NCBI RefSeq assembly: GCF_900497805.2
Contig: NW_020954569.1
Coordinates: 19,242,412-19,306,411 of the forward strand
Length of the DNA: 64,000 nucleotides
Direction of reading: 5' to 3'
DNA from: Vombatus ursinus
Lineage: Eukaryota > Chordata > Mammalia > Diprotodontia > Vombatidae
A program made the translations under genes and the position numbers. This document shows, one piece after another, positions 45,097 through 57,359 of the stretch (positions within the stretch are counted from its first letter, which is position 1; every line of letters begins with the position of its first letter). Below the pieces are notes generated by a model that was not told the origin of the DNA, did not search any database, and was given only the letters and a program-made list of their open reading frames with translations.

Positions 45097-46119
45097 TATC
45101 AGCAGTAGGTTGCACTATCAGGCAAAGTTAGCAGAGTGACCTTCTCCTGGGGCAGTGTCCTTTTTGACATTTACGATAATTGGTATTGCTCTGGTCAGAA
45201 GACACAATATCAAAGGGGAATCCTTAAGGCAAGTTCTACAAAGTAGTAACAGAAATAACTTACAGGAGGGAGACTATAGGATATACTTGCAAATATTTAT
45301 TTCATAAGGAATACAGATAAGAGAGAGATACCAGACAATTATAGGGAGTGTGAGTCAGGGAATGAGGGTCTAGAGTAGATAGAAAAAGAGAATTACTACT
45401 AGAGAGAGTGAAAGAAATTATTTTTGGAGAGAAAAGAAAAAAAAAATAAAATTTAAGAGTAAAAAACTAATGAATAAGATTAGTTGAAGAGGAAGGGAAA
45501 GAAGATTCTATTTACCTGAGAGAAAAAAAAAAACATGACGGGGAGGGGAAGAATTATATATCCAGATAAAAGAAGGAACTAATAAGCAAAACCCCAACGG
45601 AATGTAAATAGTAGAGCTGTGGATCAAACCCATGTCCTCTGACACTATAGTGACACTATATAAATAAGGAAAAATTCCATTTGAACAACTGAATTTTAGT
45701 TTCTTTTTCAAGGAGAGTGTGTAGTAAAGAATCTTCATTCATAATAGCATCAAAAATTTAGTGTCTTATAATTTTCCTTGCCAAGAAACATTAGAAATAG
45801 TGTAAAAGGAAAATTCCTGATGAAATAAGAAAATGAACATTCTTATTTAGAAATTGTAGCATAGGAAGTGATGAAATCTTATCAGTCGTGGTCCAAACAA
45901 GCTATCTAGTAAGAAGGCTTCCCTATTTATAAGATCTAGGGAGTTCTGGGAAGGAAAAAGGAATTGCTTAAATAGTTTTAGCTATGGTAATATATGTAAA
46001 TATGTTGGAGAACTGTAATGTGCACGGTATGATAACCAGCTGAAGATTATAATAGAAAAATGTTATTTGCCCCAAAGAACACAATAAAAAACAATAATGC
46101 ATAAATAAGTTGTATCTCT
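45097..46119. other. unassigned sequence
   Basis: No repeat family recognised. The frame at 45508-45738 (-) has no family resemblance. Purine-rich runs occur near 45420-45520. Confidence 0.5.
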
Positions 46120-47480
46120 TATGAAAATTTCATTATTTTAGCAGATTTGCATAATTTGAATCATAGATTGTGCCAGAATTGCAGAAGCTTGCACTTACCA
46201 CAGTGCTATTTTTCAGGCTTATCTGAATAGTTGCACTTCTAAGGAATGCTCAGTTTCAGATATATGACTATGTGAAAAGCAAATCATTAGGATTTGCAGA
46301 AAGCCCTCAAATAACTTTTATTCTAGCAAGCCACAGACATTCCTATGTCATTTCTCTCTCAATTTGTATTTAGTTTTGTTTACTTAGGAGTTCAAGAAAA
46401 TCTTATTGACAAACCAGGAAACAAGTACTGGGGGAAAGGCAAAATATGGCAGGGAGGCAGGGGGAATGAGGCTTGGATACACTAAACTCTCTGATTTCAA
46501 CCACTGACTTTGAAACAGCCATTACTTGTGACTTTTGATGTGTTTTGCAATGTTTTTTTTTTGTTTGTTTGTTTGGCTATTACCTGTTTTATCCCCCAGT
46601 ACTGTCAACAGTAGTTTCAAAGTAGAAAAGGTTTCTTTTGAGCCACATTATAATGGAATGATTTATTGTGCTACAATAACCCTCCCGAAAGATTAAAGGG
46701 AATTTTTTTTCCATCAATTCTAATAATTTGATTCCAAAGCATCTTGAGCTACAGGCCTGATATTTTCAATAAAATGGCAAGCCCATGTGGAAACAGGTGC
46801 AGTGAAGCATCCAGTCATGAACTTGACCTTTCTTATTCTACTGGTTTGATAACATTCCTTTAAAAATAAAGAGGAACTTATAATATTTTTACTGACATTT
46901 TTGCTTTTCCATGTACAAATAGAAGTAAAAATGCAATTTTCTTCTCTCTGCCTCTTTCATTGGATTTTTCAGATATTAATATTTCCCTTTCCTTTAATAA
47001 ATGAGAGTGAATTGTTTTTCCTTCCTTAAAATGTAATATACATTTTATTAAAAAAATCATAATCAGGTAAAATAACTCAAGCAGAGTTTACTTTATCGGA
47101 ACCACATTTTATGGATTTCTGCACTGGAGAAATGAGATATTTTATTAAATTACATTTCAGGGTGTCTTAATTGACATTCTGACTTGACAATTATAAACAA
47201 CACACGAAGTGCTGCTTTATAACATAGCTAGATTATAATTATAGCACTGAAATATTACAAATTAAAGTGTACTTAATGCATTCTATTGGTGCATTAGTGA
47301 TGTATTATGATTTAAGCTATTATCTAGGACAATGGAACACTGTAAATAATTAGTCAGAGCTGATGTAACATGAGTACACTGTGTATCTTTCCTGTGCCAA
47401 CAAAATCAATTCTTTGATTGTGACTTCATTATTTTGATTGCAGTGTTCTAAATTAGGATTACTTGAGATAAGTTTATACT
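46120..47480. other. repeat-free block, candidate conserved noncoding DNA
   Basis: Among the longest stretches in which I recognise no retroposon and almost no simple repeat (only a TTTG run near 46555-46575). It is rich in short AT words typical of homeodomain or POU sites (for example GTAAATAATTAG at 47342 and TTATAATTATAGC at 47232) set in non-repetitive sequence. The only reading frame (46878-47060, minus) is short and unlike a protein. Conservation is inferred from texture, not measured. Confidence 0.35.
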
Positions 47481-48621
47481 CAAACATAAGTACAAATAAG
47501 CCTCCCAAAGCAACAACAACAACAAAATATTAATGTTACCTTATCAACTATATCTGCCTTTTCTTTATAATTGTCCACACAAATAAATAGGATATATTTA
47601 ATGTTTTTAATGCTTTGTCTCTGTCATTATCCCTCCACACCTGAAATGTGTGGAATGGGAGCAGGCTGAGAAGAAAGAAGGACTGTTTGAACTAATACTG
47701 CAAACAAGAAAAAGGAAATGGAGAGAGATTTGTATAAATACATTTTTCTTCAAGCAATGTTTGATGCCCTGAAGTTAATTTGTGTAAATCATATCCTCAC
47801 TGATTGATTTTCTACTTAAAAGATAAATGAATGCTGAGCTATGTGTGCAGTAACTGGCCCCTACAAATGGGTATGTGCTCTCTTTTCTCCATAACTTCAT
47901 CCTTAGAGTTAATCTTCACCATGTAAATTTCAGAACCAATCCATCTTCCCCTTTATGATCATCTTTTTTTCCCTGGAATGAGCATTAACAAATATACCAT
48001 CAGAATAATAGCATCATAAATTTAGATTTTGAAAAGACCTTAAAAGAGACTTTATCCATACTTCTTATTTAATAGATTAGAAAACTATTCAGAGAATATG
48101 TGATCAGTTCAAATTCACAGAGGTATTAAGCGGCAGAAGCATAACTAATACCCAGTTCTGACTTTTTCTCTAAAATGACAATGTCTGTAAAGTATTATAT
48201 TTCATTTAAAAGAAAATAAATTTCTTATTTTATTTCCCTCCCCCCCCTTTTTGTTCCATTCCAATACCAAATAAATCTCTTTTTTAAAGCATTTCTGTTA
48301 TTCAGGCAAACAGATTCTCAGGCATCTACAGGTCTTTGTCTTCTGCTTTGCTTAATCCAGAGCCAGTTAGATATATTTCTTGTAATTCTTTTAAATTTCA
48401 ATATATTTGGCCATTCTCATCAGGTCCACTTTTCTTTTCACTGATATCACCAAATATCATATTTTGTATTTGGAGGATCTTATTGAGGTTTTTGTAGCTT
48501 TTTTGTACTTCATCTTCTACAAGAAATTTGGTATACAACCTACAATTATTCCAGATCTCTCTTCCTTTACACAAACTACTAGAGGAGAAAAATCTGTCCA
48601 TACTGGCCTCCATTTTTCTTA
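47481..48621. other. unassigned sequence with one L2/MIR-type fragment
   Basis: (AAC)n at 47513-47526. An antisense L2/MIR-like piece at about 48012-48160: AATAATAGCATCATAAATTTAGATTTTG, TATTTAATAGATTAGAAAAC, AGTTCAAATTCACAGAGG. The remainder is unrecognised. Confidence 0.5.
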
Positions 48622-48817
48622 CATCTGATTTATGGGGGCAGCTAGGTGATGAAGTGTTTAGAGCTCTGGCCCTGGAGTTAGGAGGACCTGAGTTCAAACC
48701 CAGCCTCAGACACTTGGCAGTAGCTGTGTTACTGGGCAAGTCACCTAACCCCATTGCCTAGCAATAAAACAAACAAAAACAAAACAAACAAACAAAAATA
48801 AAACCATCTCATTTATG
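48622..48817 (+). mobile_element. WSINE1-like short SINE
   Basis: The body starts at 48635 (GGGGCAGCTAGGTGATGAAG) with GGAGTTAGGAGGACCTGAG, GTTCAAACCCAGCCTCAGAC, GGGCAAGTCACC, CCCCATTGCC and an (AAAC)n tail. It is flanked by CATCTGATTTATG (48622-48634) and CATCTCATTTATG (48805-48817), 12 of 13 matching. Confidence 0.95.
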
Positions 48818-49486
48818 TCTCAACCACTGGTTTCTAACATCAACAATAAATTAAAACCGTTCTCATCAAGATTAGCAGTGATATAGCAATGGTCTCAAAC
48901 CAGGAGGATAATGATCGGGCTTTGCCACAGATCAGACAACTTTGAGAGCATTGAAAGCTTGCATATCCCTAACTTCAAGAGATCTTCCTGAAATCCTGTA
49001 GTAAAACCATATTCAATATTAAAGACAGCACTGATAATACCAACTCAGACATTTACAGCAGTAATTCATGGAAGCTGTCCCTTACATTGTCTTAAGTCAG
49101 GAAGAAGACTAGAATAATGAGCAAGCAAGCAAACAAAAGATGTCCTGTAAGTTAGAACAGGCCACATGGAAGATAAAAGCTCTGTAAGGCAATAAGAAAT
49201 AGTAGAACAAAATCAAAAGACTGAAGAAAATGATAAAAAAAAATGATGTATCTCATTACATAGCACATCTGACCTGGAAAAGAGCTCAAGGAGAAAGCAT
49301 TTGAAAAATTATTGAACTCTCTTAACACCAGGACCAAGGAAAGAAACAAAAACAAAAACTTTAGATATCTTTCTCAAAAAATCAAAGCAAAATATAAATT
49401 GAGAAATCATAAACAACCCAGATCTCTTAGAATCATATAGCAAAGTAGAAATAAAAAGAACTCACTGATCCTGATGATATATATAT

Positions 49487-49519
<33 letters not shown>

Positions 49520-50639
49520 TACATATATATGTCTCCACAAACAAAGATATAGATATAATCAGGTAGTATTAAATACAATAATAATTCATAGTCAAAAGTC
49601 CATCACTCTTATATTTTAAGTCATAAACCAGAAGTTCCTATACTTTTCTTGGCCATCTTAACCAGTTATTCAATTGCCAAATTGATTTATTTCTTTCAAA
49701 GCCTTTGTGCTTTATTTGCATTAGTATCAGGGATATACTTGTGCTACCAAAAATATCTCTTCCCTATATAGGCCTCCATAATCTCTAGAAAAAATTTCTG
49801 TTTTTTTTTTTTCTGGTTTTATCATTTGTTACTTCCATGATACAATCAGAAGAGTTTTGCACACCTCCAATAGCAAACATGTATTATCGGTTTAATCATC
49901 AAGCTTAAAAAGTATTGAACAATTCTCTGATATAGGTCAGGAAAAAATCCCTTGGGAAAGCAGCAAAGATCTCTCTTATTCTGCTATTGATCTCTTACGG
50001 ACCTATATTTGCCTTAATACTTCTCAATAGGGAGACAAAAGTCACATTATTTCTATCTTCTTTTGGTAGTTACTGGATGATCTCTCATTTAACAGCATCC
50101 ATGGATCTACATCATATTTCCTTTGAGTAACTTCCTTCTTTAAAAGGTCTAAGTGTTTTCTTTATGGGAAAATCTTCATGACTATGTTTTAACTCCATCT
50201 TCTTCCCTTTCTTCTCTGCTTCATGTTATTCTACCCTAAAAAAAAATTGAGAATGGTTAAGATGCTTCTATGTTGCTTCATAGCCTTTAGAAAGGTTTTA
50301 CCTTAAAGTCCTTCCTCCACTCCACCCCCCCACAAGATATGTAACACTTCTCTGTAAACTTAGCAATGAAGTTATAACTTGTTCTCCTTCTCTACATGTA
50401 AGATTCTGTCCTACAAGCATTTTAAAATGTATTTATTTATTTTATGTACATTTCTATCCTGTCACTCCTATGGCTCCCCATTGAAAAAAAATAAATAAAA
50501 TGAAAAATAAAACCTTATGCATAATTCAGCAAAACCAATTGCTATACAATTATCATTGTATTAATAAAAGGTTGAAAATCTTTCAAAGTTGTTTTGCTCT
50601 ATAATTATTTTTTTTATTTCAAAAATTGCTATTCTTTTT
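48818..50639. other. mostly unassigned sequence
   Basis: A CATA/CA microsatellite lies at about 49482-49530. About 49150-49480 has a Lys- and Gln-rich plus-strand texture that might be a very old L1 ORF1, but no motif is certain. 50330-50480 has a faint antisense L1-tail flavour. No gene recognised. Confidence 0.45.
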
Positions 50640-51245
50640 CATTTTAATAGTTGCTATTCTAGTTCAGCTTACTTCCCTGTATATCAATTCATAGAATACT
50701 TCCCATTTTCCTGTTGTCTCCTCAAAACTTATTTAATTTCTATTTTGGCTATCACATATGTGCATGTATTTGTTCATGCATGTGTTTATATGCATACATA
50801 TATGTATGTATGCACTTATTCCTACATACACATATGTACATATGAGTACATATGAACATATATGCATGCATAAATGCATACACACATACAAACAAACATA
50901 TGTAAAATTCCTTTCTCTGACCTCTTTGCAGTATTATAAATTGGTCAGTGGGTGTGCCCAAATTAGTAAGCATTGCACTAGTGCATCTGATTTAACAAGG
51001 CCCTTATACTTTTGTCATTTCCAACTTTTCTCATTCTGTCAAACTTTTGGATATGAGAAGGAAACTCAAAATTGCGTTAATTTCCATTTCACAAATTGTA
51101 AGTGATTTACAGTATTTTTATGTGATTGTGCAAAGCTTGAATTTATTCCTTTGAAAACTGTCTATCCACATATTTATCTCTTATCTATTGGTGTATGGTT
51201 CTTAATCTTATATATTTGATAGATCTTTTGTTGATATATTTCAGA
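50640..51245 (-). mobile_element. old L1 ORF2 3' fragment (minus), split by a microsatellite
   Basis: Antisense L1 phrases: AGTTCAGCTTACTTCCC, then after the microsatellite ATTCCTTTGAAAACTGTCTATCCACATATTTATC, CTTATCTATTGGTGTATGGTTCTTAATCTTATATATTTGATAGATC. Divergence is high. Confidence 0.65.
50755..50905. repeat. TATG/CATA/TGCA-rich microsatellite
   Basis: Alternating purine-pyrimidine words (ATATGTATGTATGCA, ACATACACATATG). The Met-, Tyr- and His-rich frames on both strands come from it. Confidence 0.9.
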
Positions 51246-51574
51246 ACCAATCATAAATTGCTAATGTAAATCCAACTTGGTCACAGTGTATCCTCTTTCT
51301 ACTGGGTTGCTGTTGTCTATTTGATAATATTTTACTTGCATATTTTGAATCAATGATCATTAGGGCTTTGGTTTCTCCATAATTCAGGTTTGCTTTATGA
51401 TATCCTGGTGTAGGTATCAAGACCATATCTGTATCACAAACAGAAAGTGGAAGAGTGCTTTCATTTATTATTACTGCAAATATTTATTCTAATATAAGAA
51501 CATTAAAATTGCCTTGTAAATCTTTCTGGTCCTGAAATATTGTTTCATTATCCCTTTGAAAGCTATTTTATGGA
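51246..51574. other. unassigned sequence
   Basis: About 330 bases with no repeat or exon recognised, just before an L1 5' end. Confidence 0.5.
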
Positions 51575-52560
51575 CAAAGCTAAGATAGTGGAGAGAAGCC
51601 AGGAAGATGCCTGACCTCTCCTTAATTTTCCTAGGAAACAACATTAAATCAATCCTCTAAGCAGTTTCTGGAGCAACAGAATCTACAAAAAGATGGAGTG
51701 AAACAATTTTACAGCTTAAGATTTAGAAGGATTTAAAAGGATTAAAGTTAGAAGGATTTCAGCAAAAGTTGGTCTCACTTGAGTAAAAGAGGAGGTCAAC
51801 CCAGGTCAATCCACAACCAGGCAAGCCAGCCAGAGGCTTCTAGTTGCCTCAAAGATCAGCAACTGATGAACCTTGGTCCTGCCTAAGCAGGCCAGTGGCA
51901 CCGTTGGCCTTCTTCAAGGCCTCCAACCTCAGCACAGAAGGCAAATTGCCAGCCCCAGAAACCAGGCAATAGCAGCCAGGACTAGGCTGGGCCACCCCAG
52001 CACAGTGAACAAGCCACCAGCACCAGAGGCCCCAGCACACAAAAACAGTATCCAGTCCCCTGGGTCACAGCACAAAAAGCTTGGGACTGTGACCTCTGTG
52101 CTCCAGGAGGAGAGCTCAACTTTAAAAGTCATGAAATAGGAAAAAAAATGTGCAACAAGCAAAAACAAATATTGACCATAAAAAGTTACTATAATAACAG
52201 GGAAGATGAAAACAAAAACTCAGAAGAGGACTATATTGTCAATATACCTACATGTGAAGCCTCAAAGGGGAATATGAATTGGTCTCAAGAGCAAAAAGCC
52301 TTATTGGAATAGCTTAAGAAGGAGTTTAAAAGTCAAATGAGAGAGGTAGAAGAAAAATTGGAAAAATAAGTGAGAACAGCTTGGAAAAGGAAGGACAAAA
52401 ACTAGTTGAAGAAAATAATTCCTTAAAAAAATAATTACCCAAATGGAAAAAAAAAGAAATTGAAGAAAACAACTCCTTGAAAGGTAGAATTGACCAAATG
52501 GAAAAGGAGATACAAAAGCTAATTGAAGACAGTAATTTCTTAAAAATTTAAATTGAGCAA

Positions 52561-52720
52561 GTGGAAGCTAATGACTCTGAGATACCAAAAATCAGTCAAA
52601 CTAAATTAAAAGAATGTAAAATAAAAGAAGCAAATGTAAAATATACCATTGTACAAACAAATACCATGGAAAATAGATCCAGAAGAGGTAATTTAAGACT
52701 TATTGGACTGCCTGAAAACC
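52561..52720 (+). pseudogene. L1 ORF1p RRM-start remnant
   Basis: Reads EANDSEIPKISQTK, ending in MENRSRRGNLRLIGLPENH, which is the conserved entry into the ORF1p RRM. The protein-like text stops at 52720, where a CATG/TATG repeat begins. Upstream ORF1 is in the same general order but contains stops (about 52310, 52365 and 52545). Confidence 0.9.
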
Positions 52721-52721
52721 A

Positions 52722-52785
52722 TGCTATGTATGCATGCATGCATGTATGTATGTGTATGTATATATGTATGTATGTGTATGTTTCA
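52722..52785. repeat. (CATG/TATG)n microsatellite
   Basis: TATGTATGCATGCATGCATG, then TATG/TGTA units; lies exactly where L1 ORF1 text stops. Confidence 0.92.
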
Positions 52786-52799
52786 GATTTAATTTCAGT

Positions 52800-53340
52800 T
52801 GTTTGGTGTATTGAGTGACCATACATTAAGGTCAAAACAGCAAGATCTCACACACTTGCATTGTTCTTAGAACTTTCAATGTCTCCTGGTCAAATCTCTA
52901 GTATTTGCCTGAAGTTATAATCCACTCAATGGCCATTCATTGTGGCTAAGCTCTATGTCCCAATTCTGTTCTGTTACCTCCTGATCACCCCTGGCTACTT
53001 TCCACACTTAATCCTATCTAGACTCTATTCTCTTTTGGCCATGTGGTCCAGGACTCTGGTGTTCTGTTACCTCACAGTCACCCCAGTTTACTGTCCACTC
53101 TCAACCAGATCTGCCCTAGACCCCTCCTCATATGAACCTCAGACTACTTGGCCATTCCTAAATCCCTCACACAGTCCTTCTGTATATAAGATCCATCTTG
53201 TCTCCATTAAGGTGCTCAGATTCTTAAAATTTGTCCAATGACTTGGATTCTTAAAATCTAGCCAATAGTGCAGACTCACTAGGAATTTTGCTCACCCCAA
53301 TCATTATTCTAATAAAACTTGTCTTTGGCTGAAAAAAAAA
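52800..53340 (+). mobile_element. retroviral LTR-type fragment, related to 40988-41653
   Basis: A fossil LTR fragment with a TATATAAGATCCA box at 53183 and an AATAAA at 53311, followed by CTTGTCTTTGGCTGA. The other LTR has GTATATAAGATCCACC and CTTTGTCTCTGGCTGA in the matching places, and both share a GCCTGAnnnTATAnTnCACTCAA-like upstream stretch. The left end is uncertain. At the right the similarity stops about 20 bases after AATAAA in a run of nine A; the U5 part seen in the other copy is absent. It lies inside an L1. No viral genes are present. Confidence 0.72.
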
Positions 53341-53468
53341 TCCTCAATTTAGATATTCTGAAAATCAAAGGAGAGATTAATAAAATAAAAGGTAAGAAAA
53401 CAGAGAACTATTGAACTAATAAATAAAATTAAGATCTGGTCTTATAAAAAAATAAAATAGATACATCT

Positions 53469-53783
53469 TTGATTAATTTGATTAAAAAAAAAGAAAACCA
53501 AATTGCCAGTATCAAAAATGAAAAGAGTGAATTCACCACCAATGAAGAGGAAATAAAAACAACAATTAGAAGCTATTTTTCCCAACTCTATGCCAATAAA
53601 TCTGACAATCTAAGTGAAATGGATCAATATTTACAGCAATATAAATTGCCCACATTAACACAAGAGGAAATAAAATACTTGAATAATCCCATTTCAGAAA
53701 AACAAATTGAACAAGTCATCAAAACTACCTTACAAAAAACAAAATCTCTAGGACCAGATGAATTTACAAGTGAATTCTACTAA
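53469..53783 (+). pseudogene. L1 ORF2 RT N-terminal (fingers) remnant
   Basis: A 104-residue open piece with [33 protein letters not shown] and [13 protein letters not shown], the region just before and into the L1 reverse transcriptase. It ends at a stop after TSEFY where the family continues QTFK. The start Met is internal. Confidence 0.92.
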
Positions 53784-54972
53784 AGATGTAAAGAACAATT
53801 AATTCTAATACTATAAATTATTTGCAAAAAGAGGCAAAGAAGGAGTTTTACCAAATTTCTTTTATGATACAAATATGGTGCTGACACCTGAATCAAGAGG
53901 AACTAAAAAAGAGAAAGAAAATTATATTAAAATTTCCCTAATGAATATTGATGCAAAAATTTTAAATTAGCAAAGAGATTATAGCCAATTATCACAAGAA
54001 TAATACTCTATCACCAGGTCAGATTTATAACAGGAATGCAGGACTGATTCAATATTAAGAAAACTATCAGCATAATTGACAACATAAATAATAAAATTAA
54101 CAGAAATCATATAATTATCTCAATAGATGCAGAAAAAACTTTTGACAAAATACAACACCCATTTCTATTAAAAATACCAGAAACACAAGAATAAATGGAA
54201 TTTTCCTTAAAATAAAAAGGTAGCATCTATCTAAAACCATCAGCAAGCATTATATGTAATGGGGATAAGCTAGAACCATCCTCACCAATAAGATCAAGGG
54301 TGAAACAAAGATGTCCATTATCACCACTGTTATTCAATATTATACTAGTAATGTTAGGTTTAACAGTAAGAGAATAAAAAGAAGAAATTGAAATAATTAG
54401 AATAAGCAATGAAGAAATGATGTCATCACTCTTTACTGATGATATGATGGTATACTTAGAGAATTCTAGAGAATCAACTAAAAAAAACTACTTGAAATTA
54501 ACAACTTTAGCAAGGTTGCAGGATATAAAATATACCCCTACAAATCAATGGCATTTCTATATGTTACTAGCAAAGTCCAGCAGCAAGAGATAGAAAGGGC
54601 AATTCCATTTAAAATAACTAAACAATGCTAAATGTTTGGGAGTCTACCTGCCAAGACAAACCCAGGCACTATATGAACACAATTACAAAACACTTTTTCA
54701 CACAAATAAAGTCAGATCTAAATAATTCCAAAATATCAGTTGCTCATGGGTAGGCTGAGCTAATATAATAAAAAAAATAGCAATTCTACCTAAGTTAAAT
54801 TACTTATTTAGTGCCATACCAATCAAACTATCAAAATTTATTTTATAGAGCTAGAGAAAAATAAGTATAAAATTCATCTGGAAGAACAAAAGGTCCCGAA
54901 TATCAAGGGAATTAACTTTCTTATTTTCTTTAGATTTCTATAATTTTTGAAAGGCTTCACTAAGTTCCCTCT

Positions 54973-54976
<4 letters not shown>

Positions 54977-55027
<51 letters not shown>
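54977..55027. repeat. (CA)25 microsatellite
   Basis: Uninterrupted AC units, 51 bases. Confidence 0.98.
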
Positions 55028-55028
<1 letters not shown>

Positions 55029-55189
55029 TTTTTCAGTGAACTTTTTCATTTAACTTCAGTTAACTTTTCCATAAGTTTTTTCAATGTGCATTTACACACA
55101 CTTGATATTGATTCATTAGTATAATTTAACTTTCCTGCTCATCTATTTTTATTTTATTTATTATTTGTTGTACCTTCATGCAAAATAAT

Positions 55190-56920
55190 GATTGCTACCC
55201 CCTTTTTTTTGGTTCAGCTAAATCAGCAAAACTTTTATTTTCACCTATCATTTGTCTTTCCATTTCCAGTGTCTTCTTGCAAACTACATATTGTTGAATT
55301 GCATTTTCAGATCCATTATACTATTCTGTCATCTTATATATTCATTAATCCAATTTCCATTCAGTATTATAATTATTTAATATGTATTTCTCTCCCTATT
55401 TTTAAAAATTATTTAACTTTTTTCATCTCTTTGCTCTTATATTCCATTTTACAAACGAGGTGTTCACAGAATTTGCCTGTCACTTGTGATTTATTAATGA
55501 AACAGTGTATTTCTCATCTTTTTTTTTGTCATACTTTTCATGCATTCACCCTCCTGCCAATGGCAGGTTTTTACTTTGTCTTCCTTTCCTTTTAGTCCCT
55601 CTTCATATTTCTTTCTTCAACCATTATGTTTTTTATGACTATTTTCTTACCTATTTTGCCCCTCTTCTTAGACCACTCTTTCCCCCTCCTTTGTCTTTAT
55701 AGTCTTATTTCCTTTTTCTGAGTTAAAATATTAATGTAAAAATTTCTCTTCTGTGTCTGTGTGAGATCGTGTATTTTTGTTTGTGTGAATATCACCTGGC
55801 TGTGGCTATGTTCAAGCTTCCTTTATTCATTTTAAATGACAGGGAGGTGCATTGGATGCCTGTTTTTCCTATCCCTTCCTGCACACATAAATATTTTTCA
55901 TTTTATGAAAATATCATGTGACAGAGATTTCTTTTCCCATTTTCCCTTGTGTCTGCAGTACAGTTCCCTGTCCCTCTTACTTTTTGTCTCCTAAAAGGAC
56001 AAAAAAAGGGAACAAAACCACTCACAAGCCCTTCTGTCTTTTTTCATTATTATTATTTTATTTGACCATTGACAATCTAAGGGTCCCAAGAACTCTAAAT
56101 TACTTGTTTCTTATTATCATATTAACTTATAAATAATTTATCCACACGTTTTCAATTTGAATCAAACAAATATAAGAACCTTTCTATGATTATATCGCAC
56201 TCTTCATAATCATGTCTCATCAGTTTTGGCCTCTTCTTCAGGAATGCTTGGAAACATCTGTTCTACTAAAAGTCTATTTTCTTCCATGTGATTATAATTA
56301 CTTTTACTTAATAGGTTATCTTTGATTGTATTTATTTATTTTTTGTTCATTTATTTGTTTTTCTGTTTTTTTAACTTTTGGAATATCATATTGAAAGTTA
56401 TCTTCTCCTTTACAATGACAACTACAAAATAATTTTTATTCATTATTTTGCCACCTGAACATTTGAACTTCTTGTGTTCTTATAACATTTTTTTCTTTAT
56501 TTATTTTTTAATCTGGAACAACTGGATTGTGATTTTTATATTCCTGAGAGATTAACTTTGTTCTTTCTTTCAGGAAATAGTGACCAGATTCTTTCTATTT
56601 TGAATGTGACTTCAGCTTTTCAGAAGTCTAAAAGTCTTCCTTTTTAAAAAATTTTTTTATAATATTGTATCTAGAAATCTTTGTGTGTATGTATATTTGT
56701 ATAAAACAATCATAATTTATTAATAAACCAAATAAAATCATAACTACATATATGTGTGTATGAATACCTGAATATCGATACTATATGTACATATTGCATA
56801 TAATTATATGTGAGTATATAAATAATATATTAATCTTTTTTTAATTGTTTACAGATTTTATTGCCTTTTCTGAGGTATCTAGTTTCTTTTCAATTCCTTC
56901 CTCCTTGGCTCTTACAGTTT
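55190..56920 (-). mobile_element. old HAL1/L1 ORF1 region (minus), tentative
   Basis: Parallels the minus HAL1 at 28977-31042 in order: TTCTTCAGGAATGCTTGGAAACATCTG (compare ATCAAGAATGCTTGAAAGTCCTC) near 56235, AATATCATATTGAAAG near 56384, and CAGGAAATAGTGACCAGATTCTTTCTATTTTGAATG near 56571 (compare CAGGAGGTGATCAGTAGATTC). Divergence is strong and no frame survives. The 135-residue plus frame at 55188-55595 is on the opposite strand and has no family resemblance. Confidence 0.5.
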
Positions 56921-57359
56921 ATATACATTGCTTTACTGGGCTTTAAACCAATCTCCTAGTTTATTTATTAATATTGGTTTCTGCTATTTTTAAAAAATCA
57001 CTTTGATTTTTCAAATTTTTATTTTGGTATTTTGTCTAAATTCTATTCTATTGTCTAATTCTATTCTGCTTTATTTTAAGAGAGAAAAAATAAATTTTCA
57101 GTATCAAATATGAATAGAATCAATTACAGCAAATTAAGGCACAAGTAAATTATTTGATTTATTTTGCTAAATAATATTAAAACTGGCAGTTTAAATGAAT
57201 TGCATGAAAACATATAAGCTATAGAATATATGGATTAATATATGAGGAATAATAGAAGAAATTATATTTTAAAAACAGAGAATTAAATTGAATGATCCTG
57301 AATGAACTTACAAAGAAAAGATAAAAGTATCAAGTAGATTTACAATGGACTTGTGGCAG
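56921..57359. other. unassigned AT-rich sequence
   Basis: No recognisable repeat or exon. Confidence 0.5.

Larger units (their letters stand above)
51575..54935 (+). mobile_element. L1 retrotransposon with 5' UTR, middle replaced, no 3' end
   Basis: 5' UTR at about 51575-52147: AAGCTAAGATAGTGGAGAG near the start, then GC-richer text with GGCCACCCCAGCACAGTG. ORF1 starts about 52148 with MCNKQKQ-like text, continues as a Lys/Glu-rich coiled coil, and reaches the RRM start at 52669-52718. ORF2 resumes at 53351 (AGATATTCTGAAAATCAAAGG) and runs through RT and beyond to AAATTCATCTGGAAGAACAAAAGGTC at 54890, ending abruptly near 54920. The ORF1 C-terminus, endonuclease, ORF2 C-terminus and 3' UTR are absent. 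The gap 52722-53340 holds a microsatellite and an LTR-type fragment. Confidence 0.9.

Noticed and set aside
48398-48761. Frames on both strands with Gly-Pro-Glu and Ser-Arg stretches
   Set aside because: Most of the protein-like text is the tRNA-derived SINE read in sense or antisense.
40988-53340. A single provirus with LTRs at 40988 and 52800
   Set aside because: The DNA between the two is L2, MIR, SINE, L1 and unique sequence; no retroviral internal region is visible, and the second LTR fragment lies inside an L1.
55188-55595. 135-residue plus-strand frame rich in Phe, Leu and Ser
   Set aside because: T/C-rich sequence on the strand opposite an old HAL1-like region; no motif, no codon structure and no family resemblance.
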